This document shows positions 20,712-32,516 of a stretch of DNA of 64,000 nucleotides, piece after piece (positions within the stretch are counted from its first letter, which is position 1; each line of letters opens with the position of its first letter). The stretch comes from Mycoplasma sp. Pen4. Its GTDB lineage: Bacteria; Bacillota_I; Bacilli_A; Mycoplasmatales; Metamycoplasmataceae. The notes under the pieces are model-generated. The model was not told the origin of the DNA. It did no database searches and saw only the letters and a list, made by a program, of their open reading frames with translations. Made by a program: the position numbers and the translations under genes. The stretch covers positions 682,001-746,000 of the forward strand of contig NZ_CP060691.1 in NCBI RefSeq assembly GCF_014352955.1, written 5' to 3'.

Positions 20712-23546
20712 ATGCTACAAGCAAAACCACTAAAAAGAAACCAATTCAAAATTTTTAGAAATATGTCTTGGTTTGATATGATTGTATTTCTGATTTTTGC
20801 TTTATCTGACTTTATAATTTGTTTCTTTGGTTTCCCACATTTAAACATTGCATATAGAGTATTAATTTCAGTAATGTTTATACCACTGATTATGTCGTTG
20901 TTTTTAACAGTTAAAGATACATCATATAAGGTTTATCAAATGCTTTGAATTTGAATTAAGTATGAATCATCTAAAAAGAAATTTAAAGATGATGAGATAA
21001 ATGACTTAATGGTATTCACTGAAATAGATAATGATGGAGTTCTTGCTACAAACAAACTAAGCAAAAATAAAGAATTTTATGCTAGATTATTGAAATTGCA
21101 TGGTAATTCCATTTTTAAATATGATAAATACAACCAAGAACAACTTTTAGAAGAGCTAACAAAAGGCATTAGTACTATCAAAACGCCAATTAACATCATT
21201 AAAATTAACAGTAAAAATGATTTTAAGGAAAATATATTCTATGCTGATGAAGCACTTAAAAAATTCAAAGACAAGAAATCACAAATTTATTTAAATGCTT
21301 TAAAAAGTGATTTAGAGTTGTTTGAAAACCAAAAATACCAAGTCTATTACATTTTAGTTTATGGTGAAAGTGAAACTGCATTAATTGAAAACACCCAAAA
21401 TGTTAAAACTGCTTTTGAGAATGTTAATTTCTTAATTGAAGAGCAAGATCAAATTCAAACATTGCTTTTTTATAGTAATTTCTATGATCTTGATAAATCA
21501 CAACCAGAAATTGAATTAAAAACATTAAATGCAAGAACAGATAGAGTAAATATTAGAGAAATATTAGACATAAACTCTATTGAGTTTTCTTCAAATAACT
21601 TTAAGGTAAATGATAAATACCACTCTATGCAAGGAATAAAAGAATTTGATTATGAAGTAGATAATGGTTGACTTAATACTATTTATGATAGTGATTCAAA
21701 TGTTTTTATCAGTATTAGTCCTTTATCACAAACTGTTGCAGAGAAACTTCTTGAAAGTTCCAACAGAAAAATTGGAGCACAAGCTTATGAAAAAACACAA
21801 CACTTTTTAAGAGATAAGAAAAACCAGTATGAGTATGAAATTTTTAATCAATTGACTGAAAACATTGTTAAAAACCAAACAAAACCACTATTAGATGTTG
21901 GAGTTTATCTATTAAATACAGCATTAAAAGAAAATGATTTAAATGAAATCGAAAAAGTAAATGAATCAAATGCTAAAAAAGAAAACATTAAGTTGGGAAA
22001 ATTTAATTTCGAACAGTTTAAATGTTGAAATCAATCACAAATTCCACCAACAGATTTCTTAAACACCTCAATTCAAGCATTACCAGAATTAATTGCTTTT
22101 GGTTGACCTTGAAATTTAGAATTATTGAATGATCATAATAACTTTATTTTAGGAACTCAAAAGAATGATGGTTCCCCAGTGTTCTTTGATCTATTCCATA
22201 GAGATGGGTACAGGAGAAATAGTAATGCAATTATTATTGGAACATCAGGTAGTGGTAAATCCACTTTCAGTATGAAACTTTTAAATTATATGCATTATGC
22301 AAAATCACAAATTATCATCATTGATCCACAAGATGAATATGTTGATTTATGCAAAAATATTTCAGGTCAATATATTGATATAAAAAATGACTCTAAAACA
22401 ATTATTAATCCACTTGAAATCCAAATAAACAAAGTAAATAGTGATAATACCACTGTATTTAACATAATTGATAATCACATTGACTTTGTTTCAAAATGAT
22501 TCCAAATTCTTTTTGAAAGCATTTCTAATACAGAGAAAATTCTAATCAAAACTGCTTTAAAAACTCTTTATATTAAATGAAATTTTTATCACCAAAAAAC
22601 AATTAAAGATCTTAAAAGACAGAAAAATTGACCTATTATTGATGACTTTATTAAAGAACTAGAAAACACTCAATTCAATAATGAATTAGAGAAAGAAATT
22701 TACCAAAAACCATTAATTAAACTTGTTAAAGAGTTTAAATTCTTTTTCCAAGAACAAATTTCTAATAAAAACATCTTTAATAAACCATCAAACATCAATT
22801 TAGACAACAAGTTTATTGTATTTAATGTTAAAAAACTGCTAGCACAACAAAATCAAGGTTCAGCACAAGCACAAATTTATTTACTATTGAATATCATTAA
22901 CACAAAAATTTATATGAACTCAATCAATAATTCAAAAAATAAGACAATTCTTTTTATTGATGAAGCACACTTTGCTTTAAAAGATAACACACCAGTAATT
23001 AGAGAGTTTATTATTGATACAACCAAAACAATTCGTAAATATAATGGTTCTATTGTTTTAGCAACTCAAAATGTAAATGATATTTCACAAAATGCAGCAA
23101 AAATACTTGGAAATATTCAATACTCATTTTTCTTTAACTGTAAGCAACTTGATATTGATTCAATTAAAGCATTATATGAAACCAACCAAACTTTAACAGA
23201 TCAAGATCTAAAATTCATTTCAAATGCTAAAACAGGTGAATGTTTAATGCTTTTAACTGAAAAGAAACACTACCAGATTAAAGCAAATTACAACAATTTA
23301 GAAAAAGACTTATTCTTTAAAGATTTCACAATTATAGAGAAATACACTAAGTCTCTTAAATTTGAAATAACAGCTTTATTTAAAAAGTTATCTGATTCAG
23401 AGTTGAAAGATGAATTATTAACAGAATATAACAAGGAAATAGCAATGTTTGAATCTAATTTATCTTTATATTCTAAAAATCAGGAATTTTTAAGTTTCCT
23501 AGTTTCATTTAAAGAAAACTTAATTAAAGTAATCAGAAATATTTAG
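20712..23546 (+). CDS. TraE/VirB4 family conjugation ATPase
   Basis: This 944-residue protein has two N-terminal membrane helices (about residues 20-70), a VirB4-like N domain and a C-terminal RecA-type motor. Walker A is GTSGSGKST (510-518) and Walker B is ILFIDEAH (746-753), followed by the typical ATQN segment. It powers assembly of, or transport through, the conjugation channel at the membrane. The frame is interrupted only by UGA codons. It is the most conserved ICE marker here. Confidence 0.92.
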
Positions 23547-23571
23547 TTTAAATATTTTAAAAGGAGAATGA

Positions 23572-24213
23572 ATGAATTCAGAAACATTTTTTTACAGTTT
23601 GAGATTAGTAAATGGTGAAAGAGTTGAAAACTTACCTTATGATAAAAAAGTAGATCATATTTATTATCAAAACAAAATTAAAACAGGTGAATGATACTTT
23701 TCATTAGATAGAGAAACTAACTATTATCATTTAAAGAACAAAAATGGTGATTGAATTAAAACTGATTACTCACCTGATAGAGCAGATTTTGAAATAAATA
23801 GATTTAAACTTTTAGAACACCTTTTAACAAAAGATACCAAATATTATGATAGTAGATATGGGTACACAAGATCAGTTAAAAAAGAAACATTGCAGGTTGA
23901 AAAAGCATATCTAGCAAAAAGAATGTGTTTTATTGAAATGCAAGGAAAAATGCTTAATAATGGTGAATATGATGTTTATCAAATTAATCAAATATATCAT
24001 TCAACATATGGAGAACCAAGAATTACAAAAATTAACAAAGAACAAGTCTCACATATTTATACGTATGATGATATAAAACTAGGTTATTACTTTATTAAAA
24101 AGGGAGTAAATAGCGATCCTTTTGCAAAAGAAGTAGTTGAAAAAGTTTTATCAGATGTTAAAGAACTTATAGAATTTGAAGATGATTTTTATGATGAAAG
24201 TGAAACTGATTAA
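23572..24213 (+). CDS. ICE protein of unknown function
   Basis: This 213-residue protein starts at ATG 23572 behind AAAAGGAGAATGA. An overlapping ATG four bases earlier leads to early stops. It is soluble, rich in Tyr, Lys and Glu, with an acidic C-terminus (FEDDFYDESETD). No signal peptide or membrane helix is seen. It follows the ATPase by 25 bases, where other mycoplasma ICEs encode an Mbov_0398-type protein (from memory). Confidence 0.65.
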
Positions 24214-24234
24214 AAATCAGTTCAAGGAGTAAAT

Positions 24235-24831
24235 ATGGAATTAGAAAAAGAATTAAAAGATGAACTAAAATACTTTATAAAACATTTCAAAATAAATATG
24301 AATGAAAATGCTGTTTTTGAAGCAATAGAGAACAATATTGATACAAGTGATAGAAAATTATTACTCAATGTTTTAAGTTTCTTTAAAAGCAATTTTAAAG
24401 GTTATTCAAATGAAAACATTGCAAATTTATTATGGCCTTCTATAAATAACCCTGAAAAGTTAAGGGAAATTTATCAAGAAATCTGAAAACATTCAATATT
24501 TTTGAAAAAACAAGATGATGATTGAAAACTTGCTTATTTAGAAAGCAAAGCACAAGATATTTCAGAGAGAGTATTTAGATTTGATGAATTACAAAGTTTA
24601 ATAAATATTGATCTAAAAGAAAACGGTTTAGAAAGTGAATATATTTACTTAGTTAGTGAAATTAAAGATCTTTCTACAAATGATTTTCTTTCAATTAATG
24701 ATTCAAGAAACAAAATTGAGATTATTAATTCAAAAAAATTAGATGAATTATTTAAAGAGAAACTCAATGAAAGTACTGAAGATTACATTATTAGCATATT
24801 AGAGAGAAAAAAATGAGTAAAACAAGTTTAA
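24235..24831 (+). CDS. ICE protein of unknown function
   Basis: This 198-residue acidic, mostly helical protein has no membrane segment. Four UGA Trp codons occur in its second half. It starts behind AAGGAGTAAAT, 21 bases after the previous gene, and overlaps the next gene by 19 bases. I recognise no domain. Confidence 0.6.
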
Positions 24832-25421
24832 AAAAAGATGCTGAAACATGAATTAAAAACCAGCAAATTCCATGTTGTAATCATAGAAAACATAATATTT
24901 ATCAAACAATGAAGTATGCTAGAAAACATAATAAAGTTGTTTTTGATACTGTATATTGATTATTGAATACACAAAAAGTGAATTTAACACATAAAAATTT
25001 AGCAATAGTTTGTAAAACTTTATGTACGCCACTCAAAAAACTTAAAAAAGTGAGAATAGTCAATTTTTACAATAAATTATTCCATAGCAAAACTAGCAAA
25101 TATATTGCATTCACAAAACCAGAATATAAGGAAACTATCTGAAACTTAATTGATAAAGATATCAAAAGAAAAGGTAAAAGTTCTGAGTTATTAGAATATA
25201 AAAACACATTATTCAAAGAATACACAGATGAAACACTTAAAAATAACTATTTAGCAGTTTGTGTAATTACTGATGGTATTGATGAAGCAATTTATACACT
25301 CTTTGAAAATTTTGATGAAATCAAAAACTCACTTAGATTTGCTATTGAAAAGGAATTATTAGATTGCTGATATAGAGAATTTAAGGATAATCCTAAAAAT
25401 ATCCAAGGAAAGTGTTTTTAA
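24813..25421 (+). CDS. Basic ICE protein of unknown function
   Basis: This 202-residue protein is strongly basic in its first half (KHRKHN-like segments with several Cys and His) and more acidic later. It is interrupted by UGA codons, so no single long standard-code frame is visible. It starts inside the previous gene, pointing to coupled translation. The basic N-terminus could bind nucleic acid, but no recognised fold supports this. Confidence 0.6.
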
Positions 25422-25437
25422 AAGATAAGAAAATAAG

Positions 25438-25462
25438 AAACTATGCAAGTAGTTTTTTATTT
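25438..25462 (+). terminator. Weak terminator before the large surface protein
   Basis: The stem AAACTA/TAGTTT is followed by TTTATTT. It may reduce read-through from the transfer genes. Confidence 0.45.
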
Positions 25463-25499
25463 AAAAATAAAAGAAATTTACTAATTTTAAGGAGTAAAA

Positions 25500-28400
25500 A
25501 TGAAAAATAAAAAGTTAATTTTAACTTCATTATTACAAATTCCTATAATAACAGCTATCAGTACAATTTCATATGTTCCAACTGATACATTTAGTCCTGA
25601 AACACCTGATGATATAGAATTTACAAAAGATTTTACTTATGATAGTTTGTTAAAAATGTTTCATGATGCTTTTCCTGAAAATGTTATTTTAGGGCCAAGA
25701 GAAAATGAATATAAGTTAATTAATGAAAATCACATTTCAACTGAAAATACAGATGCTACACCATACATTAACACAGGTAATGAGATTGACTTTGTAAATC
25801 CAAGGTATTTTGATTTAGATGAAGAAAGAGACAAAATATATTCATTATTGAATGATAATGTAGAAGTATTATCTTTTGATAGTTTTTGACTTAATTTCAA
25901 AGGAAACTTAAAGTTTTATGATGTTTCTAACCAAGACATTTTCAATGTTGCTAATAATAAACCTAAAAAAGCATTAAATTTAAGTAATATTCCAGAATTA
26001 TCTGAAAAAATAAGATCAGAACAAATCAGAGCAACAGTATTTGGTGTAAATTTCAATGAGACAAACAACAAATTTACTTCATCATATATACCAAAATACC
26101 TAACATATAGTTATAAACAAAATTCCGCAAATAATCAATGAAAGTTATTTTCAAAGCAAACAAACCCTGATTGAAGCAGAAATAACACACCAGAAAATGC
26201 AACAATTACCATTCAAAATAATGAGTTTTGAACTTCTATAAGACCTTTTTACCCATCAGGTGGATTAATAATTACTTCTGATGGATCTGAAAATTTTAGT
26301 TTTCTTCAAAATGATGAAGTACATGATTTAAAAGATGCTATGCTTAATAGTTTCTACAAATTAAACTTATACAATGATCTAAAAACAGCATACAGACATA
26401 AACAAAATCAATATTTAGTGCAATCTAATAACCCTATAACAATGAAGGTGGAAAGACCCTTGCCTAATAGTTTATGAATTACACCTAGTGCAAGAGAAAG
26501 AAACCTTAGAAACTTAGAATTCACTACAACAATAAACTACATTGATGAAGCAGATATGAAAGAATATGCATTTAATCAATTCTTTAATGCAAGGGGACTT
26601 AATAAAATCAATAATGAATGATACTTTCAGGTAGATTATGATGCATTTGTTGATTATGTTTCTAATTTTGGTAAAAATGTTAATCAATTAAAGATATATG
26701 AAATTCTAAAAGAGACTTTTGGAACAGCAAATTTTGAATTCAAGTTCCAGAAGGAACCAGAAGTTATTGTTAAATACAATTATTACAATAATGAAAGTGG
26801 TGTAAGAGTTCATTTAGTACCTAATTACTCATACTATGATACCAATTGATGAGAAAGATTAACTATTAATGTACCAAAAATAGTGAATAATGAAACATCA
26901 TTACAAAAGATATTTTCACTGAATGTTCTTGCACCTAAAAGTGATGATCAAGTTTCAGGTGGTGAAAAACCATCAGATCAATATCAAATTTCACAGTTAG
27001 AACAACCATCAATAACATTTTTCTCACAAGCAGTTATAAACCTACCATTAAGTGTTAAAAGAAATGAAGAATTGCTTATCAATGATAAAGTAATACCAGT
27101 TTCATTAACAGGTTTTACATATAATGTTTTACCCAATGATAAGAAATTAAAGATACAAGTTAAGGTATATCATAGAGAAGAGAATGGTGAAATTAATAGA
27201 GATAATTTTAAAATTTACACCATTACTGAAGACTTGTTTAAATCAGCAAAAGTAAATACAGTTTTTGATGAAATTGAATTTAAATTGCATAGTTGAGACC
27301 CAACAGTTAATTTAAATCAAGCACAAAAGATAAATCCATACATAATTGATACTAATTTTAAGGAAATTCAAGATGTAGATGGTAATTTAATACCAAACCC
27401 TGATTATGACCCTAAAATTAATGCTAAAACAGGTACATACGAGCAAATCTGGACTTTAAACAGTTCTTTTTACAAACACATTCAAGATCTAAATTTATGA
27501 CCTACAATTACAAAATTAGAAGAAAACAAACTTTCAGAATACTTTGCAGAAGAAAGGAATTCCATCATAGCAAAAACAATCTTTGCTGATAATGGTTTAG
27601 TTCTCAATTTTGGAGAAGGTTTTGATAGAATTGATGGTTTTTACTTAGGGAATAATTTAAGCGAATTAAATGATAGTAAAATAAGGAATTCTAAGTTTTC
27701 ATTACCTAATGAAAGTGAAAAGATATTATATTTTACAAGTCCAAGAGCAAATGGTTGATATCTTTTAAGTGCAACACAAAAAACAGGATTAACTAAGTAT
27801 TATTTAATTTACCAAACAAACCAAAAATTCAAGCAAAGAGAACAGCAAAACATTCTGGATAAGGCATTTAATGAATTAAGAAATGCAAAATTAGTAAATA
27901 ATTTAGCAAATTCAAAATTCCTTACTCCTTTTAGAGAATATACAAAAAATAAGTCATTAGATATTGAAAGTATGAGTTATTCAGACTTAGTAATTGAATA
28001 TGAAAACTTCTTATTCTACAATAATGTAGTCTTTAATGTTAATTTTAAAGAGTTAAATACATCAGAATTATTAAGAGAATTCTTTTTTGATGAGTTGATT
28101 AAAAACAATAAGCTTATTTTAAGAGATCAGCCATTATTCAAGGAACAAACAAATAGTGAATTACCAATAGATAATTGAAATTTATCTACTCCTTTAAGGA
28201 GTGTTTTAGGGAATTTAACACCTAATAACTTATCATCAAAACCAGAACTTAATGAATTTTTAGAATTATTTAAGCAATTTCTAGAAACAAAAATTCAAAA
28301 CAACAAAGAAGTTAAGAATATTTATAGTTATTTTTCATCTGAACCTATTTCAAATGAAATATTAAAACCAGAAACTTTTGAATATTTAAATAATGTTAAT

Positions 28401-30842
28401 GATAAAAATATTGAAGTAAGACAACCAAATGAAAGCATTTATACATATGACTTTTCATTCAAATATAATCTAGATCCAAACCAAACCGTTATTAGATTTA
28501 ATATGAATAGAAATAATCATACTGTTGATTTAACACCATTCCTTTCAGCACTTGGTTATAAGGTTAAATGACCTATAAAAGCAGAAATTGATAAGGGCAA
28601 AATTAAAGAGTTTTTAGAAAACAAAACTTTTAATGATTGAAACAATGAAACTGGTTTGAAGGAAATTATTGATTATATTAAAGAGAATATCTTAAACATA
28701 ACAATTAATGGTGAAACATATCAACAAAATGCATTTGATACAACAGAAATACACCTTGGAACCAAGGAAATTCAACTTAGAGATATTATCAATGCATTAA
28801 AACCAGAAATTAATTTAACAGCAAAGAGCATTTATATTTATCTTAATAATGAAATTGAAGTAGAAAATGAAAATATGGTGTTCTATCAATCTGATTCAAG
28901 AATTGATTTAGAACTACCAAACTTCTCAAACCCATTTGCATTTTTAAAAAGCATTAAGAACTTATCATATGATAATTTAACCAGAGATGAACTTGTTGCA
29001 AAATTGAATGATCCTGCATTGTTTAATAACTTTGTAATGAATACATATATTGATAACAAGTCATATAACTTTAACCTTAACTATTTAAGAGACTTTTACA
29101 TACAAAATATCAATGATAATTTAAGTCTTTTAACAACTGATGAATACACAAAATATTTATCAGATGATGAAATAAAAGATGAAGGAGTTAAAACATTGCT
29201 TAAAAACCTTGTTTTAAGGCCTTTAAATGCATTAAACAGAGATGATATATTAATAGAACAACTTAAATATATCTTTGCTAATAAGAGCAAAATAAATGCT
29301 AATAGTGATAAAACCAATTTACCTAACTTTAATTTACCTAAACCTGAATTAATCAACCAATTCAAAACACCTGAATTCAAAGTTGAATATCAAGAAGCAA
29401 TGAAAAATTATGAAGTATTAGAAAGAATTTTTAAGTACTGAGTACCAAAAGCAAGAAAGAGTTTCACTATTTCTAACCATAGAAAGACAATTTATGATGG
29501 AACATTATCAGAATTACTTTCTGATATGGAACCATTTAAGATTATTTTAAGTGATGAAAATAATTTATTTACCTGAGAAAAAATAAATGATTTCTTTCGT
29601 TCAAAAATAAGAGAGTACAACAAAATTTCACTGCAACCAGATAAATTTAGGTTTTTAAATAATTCATTAGACAAATTTAAAGAGTGATTAGAATATGCTA
29701 AAAAACTTAAAAATAGTCATAGAAAGAAAATTTTATATTACTTATGAAGTTTTTTAGATCAACAAGCATTAAAAATAAGCAAAAATAAAGTTGAAACCAT
29801 AAAACTGTTTTCACACTTTTTCCCAAATGCTACCATTGATAACCTAATACAAGGTATTTATGATGGTTTAAAACTCACAAATAAATATCAGGGACAAGAT
29901 ACTGAAACATTAAAAGAAGGTATTTTCAATAAGGAAACAAGTTTAAATGAAAGTTTCTACCTATTAAAAACATCAACCAACTTTGTTTCACCATTTAGAT
30001 CTATAACTGGTACTTATAATTTACCAATTTATGTTTTTAGTAATATTGATCCAGAAAATTTAAATGATAACACATTCAAAACTACACCAGATGATGATTT
30101 TACAGATGATTCTGGTACAACAAATACCAATGGTGATGATGAAGGAGATGAAGAAACAGCTAATGGAAATCCAGGAAAAAATGGTGATAGTGGAATAAAT
30201 AATGGTGATGATAATCACTCAAACACCAATAATAATGACGCTGGAAACGGCAATGAAAATAACCAAAAACCCAATGATAAAGGGACAAAAGAAAAAAACA
30301 ATGATGCGGAAACGCCAAATGGTGGTGATAAAAACCCAATTCATTTAGCTAACAAAATTGACTTATCAAAATATAAGTTTAAAAATATTCAGTTTTTTAT
30401 AAATAATGAATATTTAGATGATATTAAAGTTGAAATTGTTAAAGAAATTGTGAAAAATATTGTTGAAGTATTTAATTTTGATGAAAAAATAAAGTCAGAA
30501 ATTATCAATCAAATTGAACTACCTGAATTTGATGATGAGTTTTTTAAAGTTATCAACAAAAAAGAGAAACAAAAATTAATTAATGGTAAAGATTACTATG
30601 AAAATACCAAACTACTTAATTTTAGAGCAAAGAAAAACTCAACTATATTAACAGGTGGAAATAACTTTACAATAGATTTTTACACTAGCAAAGATTTTAA
30701 TCCATTCAAAAAGCAGGAAGAAGCAGCAAAAGAAAGGATTATATGAATTTCATCTGTTGTACTTGGAATAATAATACTATCAGGTGGAATAGCAACAGTA
30801 TTTACACTAAATAAAAGACAAAGAAAGGTAAAGGTATTCTAA
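25500..30842 (+). CDS. Giant ICE surface protein, 1780 residues
   Basis: The frame is intact once about two dozen UGA codons are read as Trp. It starts behind AAGGAG with a short N-terminal hydrophobic segment (residues 5-27) that looks like an uncleaved signal or anchor. No lipobox is present. A very long extracellular region follows. A low-complexity Asp/Asn/Gly/Thr linker lies at about 1529-1616. A single C-terminal membrane helix (about 1747-1768) ends in the basic tail KRQRKVKVF. This resembles cell-wall-free surface contact proteins and the Mbov_0399-type ICE protein (from memory). A role in mating-cell contact is inferred. Confidence 0.75.
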
Positions 30843-31186
30843 TGAATAAATGAAAAAAACCTATGAGAATGAAATTCTTTTGGTTATGAATTGTAGGTGC
30901 AATTTTTATTATGTTTATACCATATGCAATCATTGACTTAGTTAATAGTTGATACCTATTTGATACAGCACAAATTGTTATTGTGATAACTATTATTACA
31001 ATTGCTACAATCTTTTCTTTTGTATCAATAATCTATTTATTCTTACAATTGAAAATAATCAAAAAGAAACGTAAATTAACAAAGAAATTAATTGCAATTC
31101 AAAAGCAAAATAACCCAGAAAATACAAAAACAATTAAACAAATTGAAAATGAAATTGAAGTTTTAAATAAAACCTACTTTAAATAA
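30842..31186 (+). CDS. Small ICE membrane protein with coiled coil
   Basis: This 114-residue protein overlaps the stop of the giant surface protein (TAATG). It has a basic N-terminus, two membrane helices (about 12-32 and 45-72) and a Lys/Glu/Asn-rich C-terminal coiled coil. It may be an Mbov_0400-type ICE protein (from memory). The coupled start suggests it works with the giant surface protein. Confidence 0.65.
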
Positions 31187-31195
31187 AGGAAAAAC

Positions 31196-31669
31196 ATGAA
31201 AATATACTACAAAGGAACAGTGTTTCCATCAAAACACAACAAAATTACAATGGATGTTAATAATGTTGGTTATGTAATTAATGTAATTAATTCAGAACAT
31301 TTTATACCATGAGAGAAACAAAAAGTATATATTACTGAAATTCAAAAGGACATATATGGTTTCAGAACATTTAATGAAAATATAATGTTTCAGCAATTAA
31401 CTCAACCAAAAGACATCTCACCATACAAAGCACTAACAATACTTAGAGATAATGATTTAATTGATTTATGCAAAGCAATAGTAAATGAAGACTATAATAA
31501 ATTACTTGAATTAAAACTAAGTGAGATGACCTTAAATAGAATTTTTAGAACAATGAAAAAGACAGCATTATATGTTCTTGATTCATTAAGAGATAAAACA
31601 CCAATTCAAAATTTTGATGGAATAATTCAAGCAGAAACAGAAACCATTCAAAATGATGAAAAACTCTAA
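31196..31669 (+). CDS. RuvA-like Holliday-junction binding protein encoded on the ICE
   Basis: This 157-residue protein follows the RuvA pattern. The OB-fold start is MKIYYKGTVF with DVNNVGYVINV. Then VYITEIQKDIYGFRTFNENIMFQQL aligns with the family's REDAxxLYGF.T..ER.LF..L. Next come helix-hairpin-helix-like segments ISPYKALTIL and KLSEMTLNRIF. The Gly residues of classic HhH turns are largely lost (ISPYKAL instead of VGPKLAL). RuvA binds four-way junctions and recruits RuvB. An ICE copy could help integration or excision, or counter host RecU/RuvAB; this is inference. The start is ATG 31196 behind AAAGGA. Confidence 0.6.
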
Positions 31670-31689
31670 GAAATAGCATTAAAAAATAA

Positions 31690-31724
31690 ACTCACTACAC
31701 ATTTATGTAGTGAGTATTCTTTTA
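31690..31724 (+). terminator. Terminator after the RuvA-like gene
   Basis: The stem CTCACTACA/TGTAGTGAG (31691-31699 with 31706-31714) is followed by TATTCTTTT. It closes the main ICE operon. Confidence 0.75.
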
Positions 31725-31754
31725 TATATTTAAATTTATATCTTAATATATTAT

Positions 31755-31894
31755 AAAAAATGATGAGTGTATATTGCTAACAACAGCACCCCATACTTGA
31801 TGCAATGAAACCTTATTTTATTAATGTGTGGCGATGCTTGCAAACAGGTTGTTCCATTTAATTTTCATGTTTTAAAACACTACTAATTCACACA
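31755..31894 (-). ncRNA. Small structured RNA, copy A
   Basis: About 140 nt on the minus strand. A -10 box TACAAT lies at 31905-31900. The 5' TGTGTG pairs with a CACACA about 63 bases on, enclosing a hairpin TGTTT/AAACA and a second hairpin with loop AACAA. A conserved linker CACACATTAATAAAATAAGG follows. The 3' hairpin has a loop GTTGTT and ends in a run of six T. Two related copies exist (B and C). It has no ribosome binding site or plausible frame. Function unknown. Confidence 0.65.
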
Positions 31895-32075
31895 TAAATA
31901 TTGTATCATTATTTTTTTATCTTGATTTATTAATTTCTGATATCATTTCCATAAAAACATCTCAGTTATATAAAATAAAAAGGTTTTTAAATTAAGAAAT
32001 TATCAAATAAGACAAAGGCAACATTTAAATGTTGTTTTTTAATTTGAATTCAGTTTGGAATTTCCAAAATTTTAT

Positions 32076-32197
32076 AAAAAAAATGATGGGTTATGGTTCA
32101 CAATAACCCCCACCTTAAGACATAGCAACCTTATTTTATTAATGTGTGGCGATGCTAGCAAGTATAATGTGCTACTTATTGATTTCTCAATCACACA
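32076..32197 (-). ncRNA. Small structured RNA, copy B
   Basis: About 122 nt on the minus strand with -10 box TAGAAT (32208-32203) preceded by TGC. It keeps TGTGTG/CACACA and the linker of copy A but has different hairpin sequences: ATTGA/TCAAT with GAAA loop, AAGTA/TACTT with loop GCACATTA, and a 3' terminator hairpin GGGTTAT/ATAACCC whose loop contains TGTG. A run of eight T ends it. Conserved shape with changed sequence argues for a functional RNA. A 60-codon frame on the other strand here is a chance frame. Confidence 0.65.
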
Positions 32198-32319
32198 TAA
32201 ATATTCTAGCATAAAAGACATTTATTGTTTATATTAAAAAATTCATAAAAAAAGATGGATTATGCTTACTGAAAAGGATCCATCTTACATTAAATACTTA
32301 GTTAAATAATTATTTTAAA

Positions 32320-32475
32320 TTACATTTTTGATAATCTTTGCATTAAATCAACAAATGCAGCATATTCTTCTGGTCTTTCTCTTTTTTCTCTTTCTAATCT
32401 TTCATCTAATTCTTCAGGTGTAGTTCAACCAGAATCAACACTTATAATAACTTTGTTCTTGCTCTTTGGAATCAT
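32320..32475 (-). CDS. Small acidic protein next to the Doc-like gene (possible antitoxin)
   Basis: This 51-residue protein starts at ATG 32475 behind AAGAAAG, 41 bases after the Doc-like gene. It has a short basic start (MIPKSKNKV), one UGA Trp, then a charged Glu/Arg helix (TTPEELDERLEREKRERPEE). Size, charge and position fit an antitoxin of the neighbouring toxin-like protein, but I recognise no antitoxin family. In classic phd-doc operons the antitoxin comes first, so the order is reversed here. Confidence 0.5.
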
Positions 32476-32516
32476 ATTAACTTCTTTCTTTGTAAATAAA
32501 TTTTATCTTTTTCTCA

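Noticed and set aside
20712-31669. Apparent frameshifts and gene fragments in the ICE
   Set aside because: All the breaks are in-frame UGA codons, which mycoplasmas read as Trp. With code 4 each gene is intact, so these are not pseudogenes.
31755-32197. RNA copies A and B as a CRISPR array or MITE
   Set aside because: There are only two local copies, with different interiors, promoters and terminators, and no cas gene nearby. Terminal inverted repeats are weak (AAAAAATGATG against AAAAAAATAATG), and target duplications are not seen.
32055-32237. Plus-strand frame of 60 codons
   Set aside because: It is the complement of structured RNA copy B. The equivalent frame is not conserved in copies A and C, so it is not a gene.
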